From JAEUJM01 sp044221555 (GTDB lineage: Bacteria; Actinomycetota; Acidimicrobiia; Acidimicrobiales; DATDAH01), in NCBI GenBank assembly GCA_044221555.1, contig JBGAOY010000025.1:1-58507 (forward strand): a stretch of DNA of 58,507 bases, read 5' to 3'. The notes under the pieces were generated by a model that was not told the origin of the DNA, searched no databases, and was given only the letters and a program-made list of their open reading frames with translations. The translations under genes were made by a program, and so were the position numbers. Each line of letters opens with the position of its first letter. Positions within the stretch are counted from its first letter, which is position 1. This document shows, one piece after another, positions 32,586-41,109 of this stretch.

Positions 32586-34508
32586 CTAACCCGGGCGCAG
32601 TTCGAAGTCGTCGAGGTCGACCTCGCGGGTCCAGCGCCAGAAGTCGACGAGGCGCCACGGGCTGAGGCCGTGCACCTCGCCCTCGGCGTTCTTGTAGAAG
32701 TTGTGCTCGATGTGCGGTGACGCCCAGACCGTCATCCTCAGCTCGGCCTGGCAGCGCTCGTACCACTCGTCGTCGCGGTCACGGCGGGGCTCCATCGAGG
32801 CCAGGCCGCCGTCGGCCAGCGCCTGCAGGCACTGCACGATGTAGCGCACCTCGCACTCGGAGTGGAAGATCAGGCTGCCGCCGCTGGCCAGGTTGGTGCC
32901 GGGGCCGTAGAGCATGAAGAAGTTGGGGAAGTCGGGCACCGTCATGCCCAGGTAGGCCCGGGGGCGGATGCCCCACCGCTCGCGCAGGTCGGCGCCGCCG
33001 CGGCCCACGATGTGCATCGGCAGGAGCATGTCGTTGGCCCGGAATCCCGTGGCCCAGACGACGACGTCGGCCTCGTGCTTCACCCCGTCGGTGTCGACCA
33101 CGCCGTCGGCCTCGAGGTGGTCGACGCCGGCCCGCACCAGTTCGACGTTCGGCTTGCACAGGGCCTTGAGCCAGCTGCCGTTGTCCTGGAGGGTGCGCTT
33201 GCCGGTGGGCGGGTAGTCGGGCACGCACTTGGCCACGAGGTCGGGGCGCCCCTCGAGCTGGCTGGTGATCCAGTCGGTGAACATCACCCGGGTGAGGTCG
33301 TTGATCTCGCTCACCGCGGTCTCCTGGTGCTCCCACGTGGGGTCGACCTGCGCGGTGAGCAGGCCCTTGTCGCAACCGGGCCAGAAGATGAGGAAGCGGA
33401 ACCAGCGCCCGTAGAAGGGCAGGTGGCGAACGGCCCACCGCACGCCGGGGCCGGCGGGCTCGTGGTAGTTCGGGTTGGGGAACATCCACTGCGCGGTGCG
33501 CTGGACGACGGTGAGGTGGGCCACCTGGTCGGCGATGGCAGGCACCAGCTGGAACCCGGTGGCGCCGGCGCCGACCACCACCACCCGCTTGCCGGTGAGA
33601 TCGACCGAGTGGTCCCACCGGGCGGTGTGGAACGAGGGGCCGGCGAAGGTGCCGGGCACGTCGGGGAGGTACGGCCGGTTGAGCTGGCCGACGGCGCTGA
33701 TCACCGCCCGGGCGGTGAGGGTCTCGCCGGAGTCGAGGGTGACCGACCACGTGGCGGTGTCGTCGTCCCAGGTGGCGCCGAGCACCTCGGTGCCCCAGCG
33801 CACGTGGCGATCGATGCCATGGCGCTCCATCACCCCTTGGAAGTAGGCCTGCAGCTCGGGCTGCTGGGCGAAGAACTCGGTCCAGTGGTCGGCCGGCTCG
33901 AAGCTGTAGCAGTAGAAGTGGTTGCCCACGTCGACGCGGGCGCCGGGGTACGTGTTCTCCCACCAGGTGCCGCCCACGCCCTCGTTCTTCTCCACGACCA
34001 CGTAGGGGAAGCCCGCCTCCTGCAGGCGGATGGCGGCGAGCAGGCCGGACATGCCGCAGCCGATGATCACCACGGGGAGGGCGGCGGCGGCCTCGGGGTC
34101 GGGCGGCGTGGTGGCCCGGGCGTCGCCGCCGTCGAGCTCCATCTCCTCGAGGAGCATGTCCACGTACTCCTCGGGCACGTCCTCGCAGACCAGCCAGTCC
34201 ATCATGCGCTTGACCAGCTCCCGGTCGGGCGGCTCGGGCTCGGGGCACCCGCGGTCGCGCCAGTCCGTGATGATGTCGAGGGCGAGGGCCCGGGCCGCGG
34301 CCTGGTCGTCCTCGCTCATGTAGCCCTGGTACTCGTTGAGGAACAGGCCCTGGGGGCGCAGCGGACCGTCGAGGATGCCGGTGTCGCCGCTCATGTGGAC
34401 GCACGACAGGAGCAGGGTGGGCACCGACACGTCGTCGAGGGCGCGGGCGAGGTCGTCGTCGCTCATGTCCTCGACGGTGAAGGGCAGGCCGGCGTGGGGG
34501 TTGCGCAC
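32586..34508 (-). CDS. HAPMO-like FAD-dependent Baeyer-Villiger monooxygenase
   Basis: 640 aa, the length of 4-hydroxyacetophenone monooxygenase, including its extra N-terminal domain of about 140 residues. FAD site GCGMSG (150-155) followed by VGGTWWENTYPGARVD; Baeyer-Villiger fingerprint FAGPSFHTARWD at 288-299, with Asp where the consensus has Pro; NADPH site VGAGATGFQ. It oxidises a ketone to an ester with NADPH and O2; the substrate (aromatic or steroid-like ketone) cannot be told. Start GTG at 34508 lies 7 nt after TACGGT (minus strand), consistent with a leaderless message. Confidence 0.94.
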   Translation of the reverse strand: MRNPHAGLPFTVEDMSDDDLARALDDVSVPTLLLSCVHMSGDTGILDGPLRPQGLFLNEYQGYMSEDDQAAARALALDIITDWRDRGCPEPEPPDRELVKRMMDWLVCEDVPEEYVDMLLEEMELDGGDARATTPPDPEAAAALPVVIIGCGMSGLLAAIRLQEAGFPYVVVEKNEGVGGTWWENTYPGARVDVGNHFYCYSFEPADHWTEFFAQQPELQAYFQGVMERHGIDRHVRWGTEVLGATWDDDTATWSVTLDSGETLTARAVISAVGQLNRPYLPDVPGTFAGPSFHTARWDHSVDLTGKRVVVVGAGATGFQLVPAIADQVAHLTVVQRTAQWMFPNPNYHEPAGPGVRWAVRHLPFYGRWFRFLIFWPGCDKGLLTAQVDPTWEHQETAVSEINDLTRVMFTDWITSQLEGRPDLVAKCVPDYPPTGKRTLQDNGSWLKALCKPNVELVRAGVDHLEADGVVDTDGVKHEADVVVWATGFRANDMLLPMHIVGRGGADLRERWGIRPRAYLGMTVPDFPNFFMLYGPGTNLASGGSLIFHSECEVRYIVQCLQALADGGLASMEPRRDRDDEWYERCQAELRMTVWASPHIEHNFYKNAEGEVHGLSPWRLVDFWRWTREVDLDDFELRPG

Positions 34509-34546
34509 GGGCCGGACCGTACCGCCGGCGGCGTGGCTGCCCGGTT

Positions 34547-34590
34547 CTGGCTCCCGATTCGACTGCTATGGCGGTCCAATCGGGAGCCAG
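34547..34590. terminator. Intergenic palindrome, family B, copy 2
   Basis: CTGGCTCCCGATT (34547-34559) and AATCGGGAGCCAG (34578-34590) form a perfect 13-bp stem with an 18-nt loop. The right arm extended by TTC differs by one base from the right arm at 32556-32570. It separates two minus-strand genes and could terminate the thioesterase transcript. Confidence 0.7.
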
Positions 34591-34614
34591 TTCAGGGGTT
34601 TCCCGCGGCGACGG

Positions 34615-35466
34615 TCAGGCCGGGGGCACCCGGCGGAACAGGCACTGGCCCGATCCCGAGGCGACGAGCCGGCCGTCGGTCGACCACAGCGCGGAGCGGA
34701 CGCCCAGCAGGCCGTCGGCGGCGACGGGGGTCACGCCTTCCATCAACAACCAGGGCTCGCTCGGGACCACCCGATGCACGGCGACGTGCAGGTCGACGCT
34801 GGGGGCGATCCACTCGACCTGGTTGTCCGGCCACCGCCAGCCGTGGTGGCGCATCGTCGCGGGCCAACTGGGCAGGTCGCAGAGCAGCAGGTAGCGACCG
34901 AGGTCGGTCCACGGGTCGTCGAAGGTGGCGCGGGGGACGAAGCGCTGCCACTGGCGGACCACGGGGTCCTCGGGCCCGGGCGGCGGCCAGTCGCGACGGA
35001 AGTCGAGGGGTCGGACGTCGAAGTTGTCCCAGAAGGGGAACGCCGGCCGGGCTTCGTCCAGCGTGGCAATCAGCTCGTCACGGCTGGGGAGGTCGTCCGG
35101 CCGCGCCACGTCGGGGATCGGGGCGAACTCGTGCTCGAGCCCGGTGTTGGCCGCGGCGACCGCGAGGGTGGCGTCCATGATCTGGCGGTCGCCCTGGGTG
35201 GCCTGCACGCGGAGCGACTCCGTGGCGCGCCCGCGGCGGATCACGCTCACCGCCAGGTCGAGCGGGGCGAAGCGGGCCACCCCGAGGAAGTGGCAGAAGA
35301 AGCTGACGGGGCGGGGGTGGACCGCCTCGGCGCCGGCGGCGCGTGCCGCGATGGCCGCCACGTAGCCACCCATCGGCCCCCAGATCTCCCAGTCGGCGCT
35401 CACCGCGGCCCGGTACCGGCCATCGCCCAGCGGCTCCACCGCGGTGTCGTGCTCGAAGTCCCCCAC
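34615..35466 (-). CDS. Acyl-CoA thioesterase family protein (double hotdog, TesB-like)
   Basis: 283 aa. N-terminal hotdog with ADWEIWGPMGGYVAAIAARA and RPVSFFCHFLGVARFAPLD, C-terminal hotdog with WIAPSVDLHVAVHRVVPSEP and LLGVRSALWSTDGRLVASGS. This is the actinobacterial thioesterase/TesB-like family acting on CoA esters. GTG at 35466 is preceded by GGGAGGAG; the frame extends upstream without family similarity. It may share lipid or ketone catabolism with the neighbouring monooxygenase (its product would be an ester), but a hairpin separates the two genes. Confidence 0.87.
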   Translation of the reverse strand: MGDFEHDTAVEPLGDGRYRAAVSADWEIWGPMGGYVAAIAARAAGAEAVHPRPVSFFCHFLGVARFAPLDLAVSVIRRGRATESLRVQATQGDRQIMDATLAVAAANTGLEHEFAPIPDVARPDDLPSRDELIATLDEARPAFPFWDNFDVRPLDFRRDWPPPGPEDPVVRQWQRFVPRATFDDPWTDLGRYLLLCDLPSWPATMRHHGWRWPDNQVEWIAPSVDLHVAVHRVVPSEPWLLMEGVTPVAADGLLGVRSALWSTDGRLVASGSGQCLFRRVPPA

Positions 35467-35594
35467 AGCCGTCCCGCTCCTCCCGTGGTGCCGGATGCCG
35501 GATGCCCGGCGGGCCCATGGTCGCGCGGCGACCGATCGCCCCGGCCGGGGATTCCGAGGCCAGGCCCGCGGGGCCGTGGCGCCGGCGCCTGGCG

Positions 35595-37370
35595 CTAACG
35601 GGCCACCAGGTCGCGGCGGCTGAAGGCGGCGATGCCGGCGAGCGCGGCCAGCAGCCCGAGGCCCACGAGCCACGCCGCCGGGGCCGCCTCGAACGGGCTC
35701 GCGGGAACGGGGCCCAGGTGGGAGGTGGCCGCGGTGTCGAGGAGCCAGTGGTTCGAGGTGAGGCTCGACCCGATGATCTCGACGAGGAACGACCACAGGA
35801 CGAGCCCGTAGAGCAGCGGCGACGACCATCGCGGCACCACGCCGTGGAGCAGCGTGCCCACGCCCAGGATGAAGAGCCCTGGCACCGCCACGTTGACGCC
35901 GGCCAGCAGCAGGTCGCCCACGCCGACGTCGGTGCCCGCGACCATGCCCAGCCACGCGCCGACCGCGGTTCCGGCGCCGGCCAGCACGACCAGGCCGACC
36001 GCGACCCCGAGCCGTCCCGCCAGCCACACCGAGCGCGACGCCGGACGGGCCAGCAGGTTGTCGGCGTGGCCGTCGGCCTCCTCGTTGCGGACGGCGGCGA
36101 TCTGGCCCGCGGCGGCGAAGGCCAGGAGCGCGGCGAGGTAGCGGAACTCGTAGCCGATCCACGCCACCGCCCCGCCGCCCGCGCCGCCCAGCCGGCTCAC
36201 CGTCTCCTCCACCACGCTGTCGTCGAGGCCGGCCGTCCCCGCCGTCTGCGCCACCACCCCGAAGATCAGGGCGAGGACGCTCAGGCTGACCACCCACGCC
36301 AGCACGACCCATCGCTCGAGCAGCACGGCCAGGCCGAAGGGCCCGCCGAGCAGGTGGGCGCCGGCGTGTGTGCCGTCACGATGGGGGATCACGCCGGCGC
36401 CCACGTCGCGGCGGCCGGCCAGCACGACCGCCGTCCAGCCGAGGGCCGCGGTCAGGGCCACGACCGGAACGAGCGCCAGGGGCGCCGATCCGGTGAGGGG
36501 CCGCAGGTTCTCGACCCAGCCCAGGGGACTGGCCCACCGCAACCAGGCCACGCCCGACCCCCCGTCGGCGATCAACCGCACGAGGAAGCACAGGCCGAAC
36601 ACCGCCGCGCCCAGGCCGTTGGCCTGGCGGCGGGTCTGTCCGAGTTGGCTGGTGCACGCCCCCACGGCCAGGAACAGCGCGGCGCTGGCCACGCCCGCGG
36701 TTGCGTAGAAGAGCGACGACGTCACCGGGAACCCGACGTGTGGTCGGCTGCCGGCGACGACGGCGAACGCCGCGGTCAGCGCCCAGAGCACCGCGAACCC
36801 CACCCCCAGGCCGGCCAGTGCCTGCGTGGTGGCCCCCCGGCGGTCCGTGCGTCCGGCCAGGAGGAGCTCCCACCGGCCCGTGTCCTCCTCGCCCCGCAGC
36901 GTGCGGGTGCTGGTGAGCAGGCCCCAGATCGCGCCGACGATGATCATCAGCCCGAACATCCGCCACGCCACGAACCCCTCGACGGTGTCCACCTCGCGGG
37001 CGGGGCCGATCACGGCGGTGAGGCCGGCGTTGGCGCCGAACGATCGGGCGAAGGTGGCGCGCGACTCGAGGGTGGGGAACCCCGTCCGGTAGCTGACGGC
37101 CTCGTTGAGCACCATGACCCCGAACAGGAGCCCGAGCAGGGCACCCGAGCGGGCGGCCCGGCGCGCGACCAGGCGGGCGACGACGCCACCGCCGCCCCGT
37201 TCGACCCCCGCCCTGCGGTCGTCCACCGTCGTGCTCGCGTCGACCGGCGGCTCGTCGATCGGCACGTCGTCGATCGGCACGTCGTCGACCGCCACGCCGT
37301 CACCCGGCACGTCGTCTCCCGGCACGTCGTCTCCCGGCAGGTCGTCACCGGGCATGTCGTCGACCGGCAC
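35595..37370 (-). CDS. ABC-2-like exporter permease with repeat-encoded acidic N-terminus
   Basis: 591 aa with about 12 membrane segments in two halves, including GALLGLLFGVMVLNEAVSYR, FGLMIIVGAIWGLLTSTRTL and RNEEADGHADNLLARPASRS between halves. It pairs with the ATPase encoded immediately upstream. The first about 40 residues are VPxDD repeats from a 15-bp minisatellite (37251-37370), and many units start with GTG or ATG, so the true start is uncertain (37370 GTG, 37355 ATG and others). The start region overlaps the ATPase end by about 26 nt. Substrate unknown. Confidence 0.88.
   Translation of the reverse strand: MPVDDMPGDDLPGDDVPGDDVPGDGVAVDDVPIDDVPIDEPPVDASTTVDDRRAGVERGGGGVVARLVARRAARSGALLGLLFGVMVLNEAVSYRTGFPTLESRATFARSFGANAGLTAVIGPAREVDTVEGFVAWRMFGLMIIVGAIWGLLTSTRTLRGEEDTGRWELLLAGRTDRRGATTQALAGLGVGFAVLWALTAAFAVVAGSRPHVGFPVTSSLFYATAGVASAALFLAVGACTSQLGQTRRQANGLGAAVFGLCFLVRLIADGGSGVAWLRWASPLGWVENLRPLTGSAPLALVPVVALTAALGWTAVVLAGRRDVGAGVIPHRDGTHAGAHLLGGPFGLAVLLERWVVLAWVVSLSVLALIFGVVAQTAGTAGLDDSVVEETVSRLGGAGGGAVAWIGYEFRYLAALLAFAAAGQIAAVRNEEADGHADNLLARPASRSVWLAGRLGVAVGLVVLAGAGTAVGAWLGMVAGTDVGVGDLLLAGVNVAVPGLFILGVGTLLHGVVPRWSSPLLYGLVLWSFLVEIIGSSLTSNHWLLDTAATSHLGPVPASPFEAAPAAWLVGLGLLAALAGIAAFSRRDLVAR
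37251..37370 (-). repeat. 15-bp minisatellite (8 units) at ATPase-permease junction
   Basis: On the minus strand the unit is of the form GTGCCGGTCGACGAC, encoding VPxDD, repeated about eight times with variations (VPIDD, VPGDD, MPGDD). The first units overlap the 3' end of the ATPase gene in another frame. Confidence 0.85.
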
Positions 37371-38262
37371 CGTCGTCGGCGGGCCCCCGGCCGTAGTGGG
37401 CCAGGAACAGCTCCTCGAGCGAGGGCTCGCGGCTCAGCAGCTGGTGCACGCCCGAGGACGCGAGCACGCCCAGCAGCGGCTCGACCGAGCCCACCACCTC
37501 GCAGCGGATGCGGTTGCCCGTCACCTCGTACGACGTCACGCCCGGGATCCGCGACACGTCGGGGGGTGCGGCATCGAAGGTGGCGTCGATCGACAGGGCG
37601 GAGAGGTGGCGCAACTCGGCGAGCGTGCCGATCTCGACCAGCTCCCCGGCGCGGAGGATGGCCACCCGGTCGCTCAGCGCCTCCACCTCGGCGAGGATGT
37701 GCGACGAGAGCAGCACCGACTGGCCGCGGTGGCGGGCGTCGGCCACGCAGTCGCGGAAGGCCTGTTCCATCAGCGGGTCGAGGCCGGTGGTGGGCTCGTC
37801 GAGGATCAACAGGTCGGCCCGCGAGCTGAGCGCGGCGATCAGCAGCACCTTCTGGCGGTTGCCCTTCGAGTAGGCCCGGACCCGCTTCGACGGGTCGAGC
37901 AGGAACCGCTCGACCAGCTCGTCCCGGTAGGCGACGTCGACGCTGCCCTGCACCTTCCCGAGCAGGTGCAGCGTGTCCCGCCCCGTGAGCCCGGGCCACA
38001 GCTGGCCGTCGCCGGGCACGAAGGCGACCCGCCGGTGGGCCGCGGCCGGGTGCTTCTGGGCGTCGACGCCGAAGATCTCGGCCCTGCCCCCGCTGGCCCG
38101 GGCCAGCCCCAGCAGGCAGCGGATGGTGGTGGTCTTCCCCGCCCCGTTGGGTCCCAGGTAGCCCAGCACCTCACCCTCAGCGACCTCGAGGTCGAGCGGG
38201 TGCAGGGCCACGGTGGCGCCGAACGACTTGGTCAGCCCTTCGGTGCGGATCGCTGTTCCCAT
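37345..38262 (-). CDS. ABC transporter ATP-binding protein
   Basis: 305 aa. Walker A GPNGAGKTT (37-45), signature region RAYSKGNRQKV (diverged from LSGGQ, as common in this exporter group), Walker B LLILDEPTTGLDP and switch SSHILAEVEAL, followed by a C-terminal extension of about 100 residues (TYPE ABC-2 regulatory tail, e.g. SLEELFLAHYGRG). It drives the permease encoded next. ATG at 38262 chosen; the open frame upstream does not resemble an ATPase. Confidence 0.93.
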   Translation of the reverse strand: MGTAIRTEGLTKSFGATVALHPLDLEVAEGEVLGYLGPNGAGKTTTIRCLLGLARASGGRAEIFGVDAQKHPAAAHRRVAFVPGDGQLWPGLTGRDTLHLLGKVQGSVDVAYRDELVERFLLDPSKRVRAYSKGNRQKVLLIAALSSRADLLILDEPTTGLDPLMEQAFRDCVADARHRGQSVLLSSHILAEVEALSDRVAILRAGELVEIGTLAELRHLSALSIDATFDAAPPDVSRIPGVTSYEVTGNRIRCEVVGSVEPLLGVLASSGVHQLLSREPSLEELFLAHYGRGPADDGAGRRHAR

Positions 38263-38356
38263 GGCCTGTTCCCCCGTGGACACGTCAGGGTCCCAGGTTC
38301 CTCTGCGGGAGGCGGCGCCGACCAGGGACGAACGTCCCGACCTGGCCGCCGGAGCG

Positions 38357-38944
38357 CTACCGGCCAGACGTCGCCGCATCGAGGAGGGCTTCCTCGAGGT
38401 CGCTCGCGAGACCCAGTGCATCGGCCGTCGACCGGAGGTACGCGAGGTCGAGTGAGCCGCCGTGCACGCGCAAGATGCCCACCACATCTCGCCACTGGCG
38501 GTCCGAGAGCGAGCCACCCTGCCGGCGCCAGTCGAGCTTCCGCAGCACCTGGTCCTCTCCCGAGGTGACCCAGACGCCACCTGGCGCGCCGGGAAGCGCG
38601 ACGAGCACCCTGCGCTCGATCTGCCTGCGGTCCAGCAGGCCGTCACCGACGACGAACAGGTCGACCTTCAGGGCGCTCGCCGTGTCCAGCAGGTTGAACG
38701 CCGTGTGGGTTCGGATGGCCTGGCGCGCGTCGTCCTGCGGAACGTAGAACAGGGCGTCCACGCGTTCGAGGAGCGCCTTGCCGGATCGCTCGTCGAGTTG
38801 CACCGCCAGGTCGATGTCGACCGTGGACCTCGGTTCGCCGAGCAGCGAACTGGCCATCGACCCGCCCAACGCGTAGGGCACGCCGAGCTCGTCGAGGATC
38901 TCCGCCATCTGGCAGACGAGGTCGAACGGGCCCTTCTGGGCCAT
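38357..38944 (-). CDS. Nucleotidyltransferase-fold protein
   Basis: 195 aa. Pol-beta-like nucleotidyltransferase N-terminal motif: YALGGSMASSLLGEPRSTVD followed by IDLAV, i.e. GGS-x8-R-x-T-x-DIDL with the two Asp of the catalytic pair. Later ALKVDLFVVGD could give the third Asp, and DQVLRKLDWRRQGGSLSDRQ is the usual following helix of DUF6036/AbiEii-like proteins. The ATG overlaps the stop of a small gene (TGATG). Similar folds occur in toxin-antitoxin systems, but no toxicity claim is warranted here. Confidence 0.82.
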   Translation of the reverse strand: MAQKGPFDLVCQMAEILDELGVPYALGGSMASSLLGEPRSTVDIDLAVQLDERSGKALLERVDALFYVPQDDARQAIRTHTAFNLLDTASALKVDLFVVGDGLLDRRQIERRVLVALPGAPGGVWVTSGEDQVLRKLDWRRQGGSLSDRQWRDVVGILRVHGGSLDLAYLRSTADALGLASDLEEALLDAATSGR

Positions 38945-39198
38945 CAGACGAGCAGGTGCTGATAGGCCTCGTCGGCGAGTCCCGCTCCGTAGCGGCGTCG
39001 TGCCAGCTGATGGCAGACCTCGAGGTGCGACAGGTTCGGATGGGCGGCCAGGATCCCCGCCACGGCGAGCCGCTCCACGTCCGCGCTGATCTGGTCCACC
39101 TGGGCGACGCGCTCGTCCACCGTCATGGTCCTCCACCGGGCCACGAGCAGGTCGAACACCGCGGGGTCCGTGTCGAAGGGAACCGAGCACGGAGCCAT
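38944..39198 (-). CDS. 84-aa protein of unknown function coupled to the nucleotidyltransferase
   Basis: Mostly helical, acidic N-terminus; contains VARWRTMTVDERVAQVDQIS and LSHLEVCHQLARRRYGAGLA near the end. I recognise no family. It overlaps the nucleotidyltransferase by TGATG, so the two form a module. TAGCGT lies 6 nt before the ATG (39205-39210 on the plus strand), consistent with a leaderless promoter and supporting that this is a real gene. Confidence 0.75.
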   Translation of the reverse strand: MAPCSVPFDTDPAVFDLLVARWRTMTVDERVAQVDQISADVERLAVAGILAAHPNLSHLEVCHQLARRRYGAGLADEAYQHLLV

Positions 39199-39298
39199 GC
39201 TGCAACGCTACCGGCCTCTTGGGCGATGGTGGAGGTAGGTCGGACGGCGTGAGCCGGGCCTGGTGTGGGACGGGATGGTGTGGGACGGGAGGGTCGGT

Positions 39299-40075
39299 TC
39301 ACAGGGTGCGGAAGAGGCCGCCGTCGACGAGGATCTGGGCGCCGTTGACGTAGCTCGACGCCTCGCTGGCCAGGAAGGTGCAGACGCCGACCATGTCCTC
39401 GGGCCGACCGATGCGCCCCATGGGGTTGACCGCGCCGGCCCGGGCCTTCATCTCGGGCGCCCACGCGTTGGTGATGTCGGTGTCGAACGCCCCCGGCAGC
39501 ACCAGGTTGGCCCGGACCGCGGGTGCCCAGGCGCCGGCGAGGCCCAGCGTGAGCGCGTTGAGGGCGGCCTTGGCCATGGCGTAGGGCAGGTCGTCGGCGT
39601 TGGGTCGCAGCGAGCCGGCGGTGGTGACGTTGATGATCGACCCGCCGTCGCCCTCGGCCATGCGGGAACCGACGAGGGCGCTCAGGCGGAACGGCCCGCG
39701 GGCGTTCACCGCGTGCACCTTGTCGTAGAGGTCCTGGGTGACCGAGGGCAGGCCGTCGTAGAGCGGCGACATGCCGGCGTTGTTCACCAGCACGTCGCAG
39801 CGCCCGAACTCCTGGTACACGGACTCGACGAGCCGGTCGCAGTCCTCCCACCGGCCCACGTGGCAGGCCACCGGCAGCGCCCGCCGACCCGTGGCGTCGG
39901 CGATCTCGCCCGCCGCGACCTCGCAGTTGCCCAGCTTGCGGCTGGCGACCACGACGTCGGCGCCCGCGGTGGCGAGGCCCTCGGCCACGGCCCGGCCGAT
40001 GCCCCGGCTGCCGCCGGTGACCACCGCCACCTTGCCGGTGAGGTCGAAGCGCTGGGCGGGGGGCTTCACGGCCAC
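39299..40075 (-). CDS. SDR family oxidoreductase (classical)
   Basis: 258 aa classical short-chain dehydrogenase: NAD(P) motif TGGSRGIGRAV, NNAGMSPLY, catalytic Ser strand INVTTAGSLR, YAMAK (YxxxK), and C-terminal ASEASSYVNGAQILVDGGLF. It is probably a 3-hydroxyacyl-CoA or hydroxysteroid dehydrogenase/reductase; the family does not allow more. Contrast with the degenerate SDR at 4307, which lacks these motifs. GTG start at 40075. Confidence 0.92.
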   Translation of the reverse strand: MAVKPPAQRFDLTGKVAVVTGGSRGIGRAVAEGLATAGADVVVASRKLGNCEVAAGEIADATGRRALPVACHVGRWEDCDRLVESVYQEFGRCDVLVNNAGMSPLYDGLPSVTQDLYDKVHAVNARGPFRLSALVGSRMAEGDGGSIINVTTAGSLRPNADDLPYAMAKAALNALTLGLAGAWAPAVRANLVLPGAFDTDITNAWAPEMKARAGAVNPMGRIGRPEDMVGVCTFLASEASSYVNGAQILVDGGLFRTL

Positions 40076-40274
40076 CTGCCGGCGGGTGCGCCGCTCGTCA
40101 TCTCGTCACCTCGTCACTCGTCGTCTCGCCACCAGTCGGTGGGAGCGTCGGACCGGGCGAAGGTACCAGCCCCTCGGCGGCGGGCGCGGCGGCAACGACC
40201 CGGCGCCGATCCCGTGTCCGGCGGGAGAACGCCGGGCGTTAGAGTCCGGGCGACCTGCCGACCTTGGGGAGTCC

Positions 40275-41096
40275 ATGACCGACATTCCGAGCCAGGCGAC
40301 CTCGGTGCCGTCCCGGCTCGGTGTGGCCGCGCGGTACGCCGACGGCGAGCTGGCGCTCGACCTCACGCCGCAGCCGGAGACCCTGCACCACGGCGTGGTG
40401 CGGGCCAGCGTCCTGTCGTTCGCCATCGACGCGATCGCGGGGGTCACGCTCGACGGTGGCGACGACATCTGGACGTTCACGACCGACATGTCCGTGCGCA
40501 TGCGGCCGATGCCCGCGCCGGCGCAGGTCACCGCGGCCAACACGATCCTGCGGCGGGGGCGGCGGTCGGCCACGTGCCTCGTCGAGGTCACCACCGACGA
40601 GGGTGCGCCGATCGCGTCGGGCGCCGTGGGGTTCGTCCACGTCCCCCGCAAGCTCACCGACCCGCCGAAGCTGGTCATCCCGCCCGATGAGGCCCACCGG
40701 TACCTCCGTGCCCTCGGCACGCTCACCCGGCCGGTGCGCGACGAGGCCGGCATCGCCGTGATCGACGCGGCGGCGGGCGTGGTGGAGATGGCCGTGACGC
40801 CCGACGTCTGCAATCCCGCCGGCACCGTGCAGGGCGCGATGGTGGCCCTGCTGGCCGAGGCCGCGGCCGAGGACCTGCTGGCTGCCCGCTTCGGCGCGCC
40901 CGTGCTGGTGGTCGACCTCGACCTGCGCTACCTGGCCCAGGCCACCGTCGGCCCGGTGCGCACGCGGAGCCGGTTGCTGGGTTCCGGCCCCGACGATCCC
41001 GTCCAGGTGGAGCTGATCGACCTGTCGGCCGACCGGGTCACGACCCACGTCTACGTCCGGGCCGTGCCCGCCCCGGACCGCCCCGTGATCCCGTGA
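40275..41096 (+). CDS. Double-hotdog PaaI-like thioesterase
   Basis: 273 aa made of two hotdog halves. First half: LHHGVVRASVLSFAIDAIAG and DMSVRMRPMPAPAQVTAAN. Second half: CNPAGTVQGAMVALLAEAAA and VLVVDLDLRYLAQATVGPV. The halves each carry the PaaI/thioesterase strand-helix motif (HGG-like in the first, VQGAM in the second). Probable acyl-CoA thioesterase. The ATG at 40275 has GGGGAG 3-8 nt upstream, and a TAGAGT -10-like box is at 40240-40245. The GH20 gene follows 13 nt after the stop. Confidence 0.8.
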   Translation: MTDIPSQATSVPSRLGVAARYADGELALDLTPQPETLHHGVVRASVLSFAIDAIAGVTLDGGDDIWTFTTDMSVRMRPMPAPAQVTAANTILRRGRRSATCLVEVTTDEGAPIASGAVGFVHVPRKLTDPPKLVIPPDEAHRYLRALGTLTRPVRDEAGIAVIDAAAGVVEMAVTPDVCNPAGTVQGAMVALLAEAAAEDLLAARFGAPVLVVDLDLRYLAQATVGPVRTRSRLLGSGPDDPVQVELIDLSADRVTTHVYVRAVPAPDRPVIP

Positions 41097-41109
41097 CCGC
41101 CGTCGTACC

